Shown here one piece after another: positions 63,107-64,000 of a stretch of 64,000 nucleotides of DNA. Position 1 is the first letter of the stretch. Every line of letters begins with the position of its first letter. Location: positions 496,001-560,000 of the forward strand of contig NZ_JAAXMT010000005.1 in NCBI RefSeq assembly GCF_012277075.1. Reading direction: 5' to 3'. This DNA comes from Streptococcus alactolyticus. GTDB taxonomy: Bacteria; Bacillota; Bacilli; Lactobacillales; Streptococcaceae. The notes under the pieces were generated by a model. That model did no database searches. It worked only from the letters and a program-made list of their open reading frames with translations, and was not told the origin of the DNA. A program made the position numbers and the translations under genes.

Positions 63107-64000
63107 TTAGTTTGTTGGCAAATCACGAAATGAAATGATTTGACCAATTTCACCCATATTTTCTTTTTGAACAAGCGTGTTAGCATTAATGTAAGCCAGC
63201 GCCCCAGCTTTCAACACATCAAAATCAATTCCTGACGCATTGAAAATAGTGCCTGTATCTGTATTTTCAATGGAAACTGACACACGCGCCTGAGAATCAA
63301 TGCCATCAGTCACAGCGTCCATGGTGTAGCTAAGCAGACGCACATTTTGGTGGAAGAATTTATCCACAGCATTGTAAATAGCTTCAACAGAACCTTTACC
63401 GTCAGCAACAACCTCTACTTCATCAGCGTCAGCATTGGCCATCACAACCGCCGCTGTCACCGTATCGTCCGTATTTGACGATAATTTTAAATCGCCAAAA
63501 TGGAAGCCTTCAGGATTTTCAATTTCCGTACCTGCCACCAAGGCTCTGATATCGTCATCGGTAATCTCATTTTTCTTGTCTGCCAATTGTTTAAATTTCG
63601 CAAAAAGTGGAACGATTTCAGATTCTTCAAAGGTCAATTCCAGCTCCTTTAATTTTTCAATGAAGGCATGACGACCTGATAATTTTCCAAGTGGAAGCGA
63701 ATTGTGCTTGACGCCGACCAATTCAGGAGTGATGATTTCATAGGTTAATGGGTTTTTAAGCACACCGTCTTGATGAATACCTGATTCATGAGAGAAGGCA
63801 TTGCCACCCACCACAGCTTTATTTTTAGGAATCGGAATACCTGAAAAACGCGAAATCAATTCTGACGTATTAACCGTTTCATTTAACACAATATCAGACG
63901 TGGCTTGATAATAATCTTCGCGAATGTTGAGAGCAACAGCCACTTCTTCCAGAGCTACATTACCAGCTCGTTCTCCAATGCCATTGACCGTACCTTCCAC
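63107..64000 (-). CDS. leuA: 2-isopropylmalate synthase (N-terminal part outside window)
   Basis: C-terminal 297 codons of LeuA, which condenses acetyl-CoA and 2-oxoisovalerate; the family is about 520 residues. The visible part includes GTVNGIGERAGNVALEEV, FSHESGIHQDGVLKNPLTYEIITPE, LGKLSGRHAF and the C-terminal leucine-binding regulatory domain (about the last 130 residues), so feedback inhibition is expected. The true start and the operon promoter lie beyond position 64000. Confidence 0.96.
   Translation of the reverse strand: MEGTVNGIGERAGNVALEEVAVALNIREDYYQATSDIVLNETVNTSELISRFSGIPIPKNKAVVGGNAFSHESGIHQDGVLKNPLTYEIITPELVGVKHNSLPLGKLSGRHAFIEKLKELELTFEESEIVPLFAKFKQLADKKNEITDDDIRALVAGTEIENPEGFHFGDLKLSSNTDDTVTAAVVMANADADEVEVVADGKGSVEAIYNAVDKFFHQNVRLLSYTMDAVTDGIDSQARVSVSIENTDTGTIFNASGIDFDVLKAGALAYINANTLVQKENMGEIGQIISFRDLPTN

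Overview
The window looks like a low-GC Streptococcus chromosome, most likely of the bovis/equinus (gallolyticus/infantarius) group or a close relative. This placement is an inference from the streptococcal F-ATPase gene order (atpE-atpB-atpF-atpH-atpA-atpG-atpD-atpC), the RexAB, SpxR and EpuA-EndA genes, the preQ1-II riboswitch before queT and an SMK-like leader before metK. Nearly every gene lies on the minus strand. The exceptions are a DUF3042 gene, a MetE-like gene, a decayed ISL3 element, gtrA and birA.

Layout. 0-4 kb: rnz (cut by the window edge), a conserved hypothetical gene, hflX and a miaA interrupted by an amber codon. 4-7 kb: PHP phosphatase, cytidine deaminase, and a MetE-like methyltransferase behind a MET-box. 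6.8-13.6 kb: the recombination helicase-nuclease RexAB. 13.8-17.6 kb: pheS-pheT behind a Phe T-box. 17.6-20.4 kb: DUF1146-murA-epuA-endA. 20.5-22.0 kb: a dead ISL3-family insertion sequence. 22.2-29.6 kb: rlmD-type rRNA methyltransferase, an LCP cell-wall ligase, pheA-aroK-aroA and lepA. 29.6-32.9 kb: an AT-rich accessory stretch with two unrecognised exported proteins, ndk, CRISPR-repeat remnants of two types, one short orphan CRISPR array and IS debris. 32.9-39.3 kb: the F1Fo ATPase operon. 39.4-45.2 kb: glycogen synthesis glgB-C-D-A without glgP. 45.4-49.1 kb: lipid kinase, ligA and queT. 49.1-53.4 kb: gtrA, a YihY/BrkB protein, map, spxR and a GNAT enzyme. 53.4-56.0 kb: a second murA and metK. 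56.3-59.7 kb: birA, a small membrane protein, dnaX and a GAF-type methionine sulfoxide reductase. 59.7-64 kb: leuA(partial)-leuB-DUF1294-leuC-leuD.

The notable signals are mostly outside the protein genes. (1) At 32.44-32.65 kb there is a type II-A-like CRISPR remnant with promoter, leader, one perfect repeat, one exactly 30-nt spacer, a degenerate terminal repeat and a terminator. It has no cas genes. The place where cas genes would be expected holds fused IS30 and ISL3 fragments. (2) Decayed repeats of a different, S. thermophilus CRISPR1-like type lie at 29.97-30.06 and 30.87 kb. (3) The 200-nt metK leader contains the elements of an SMK (SAM-III) riboswitch but with a linker of more than 100 nt. 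(4) An intrinsic terminator lies inside the glgB leader. (5) At least six genes start 6-7 nt after an extended -10 box with no ribosome binding site, suggesting leaderless mRNAs.

Functionally the window joins cell-wall precursor synthesis (two MurA enzymes, LCP), aromatic and leucine biosynthesis, methionine/SAM metabolism under three kinds of control (MET-box, SMK-like leader, sulfoxide repair), energy and glycogen storage, DNA repair and replication (RexAB, LigA, DnaX) and translation (PheST, LepA, Map, HflX).
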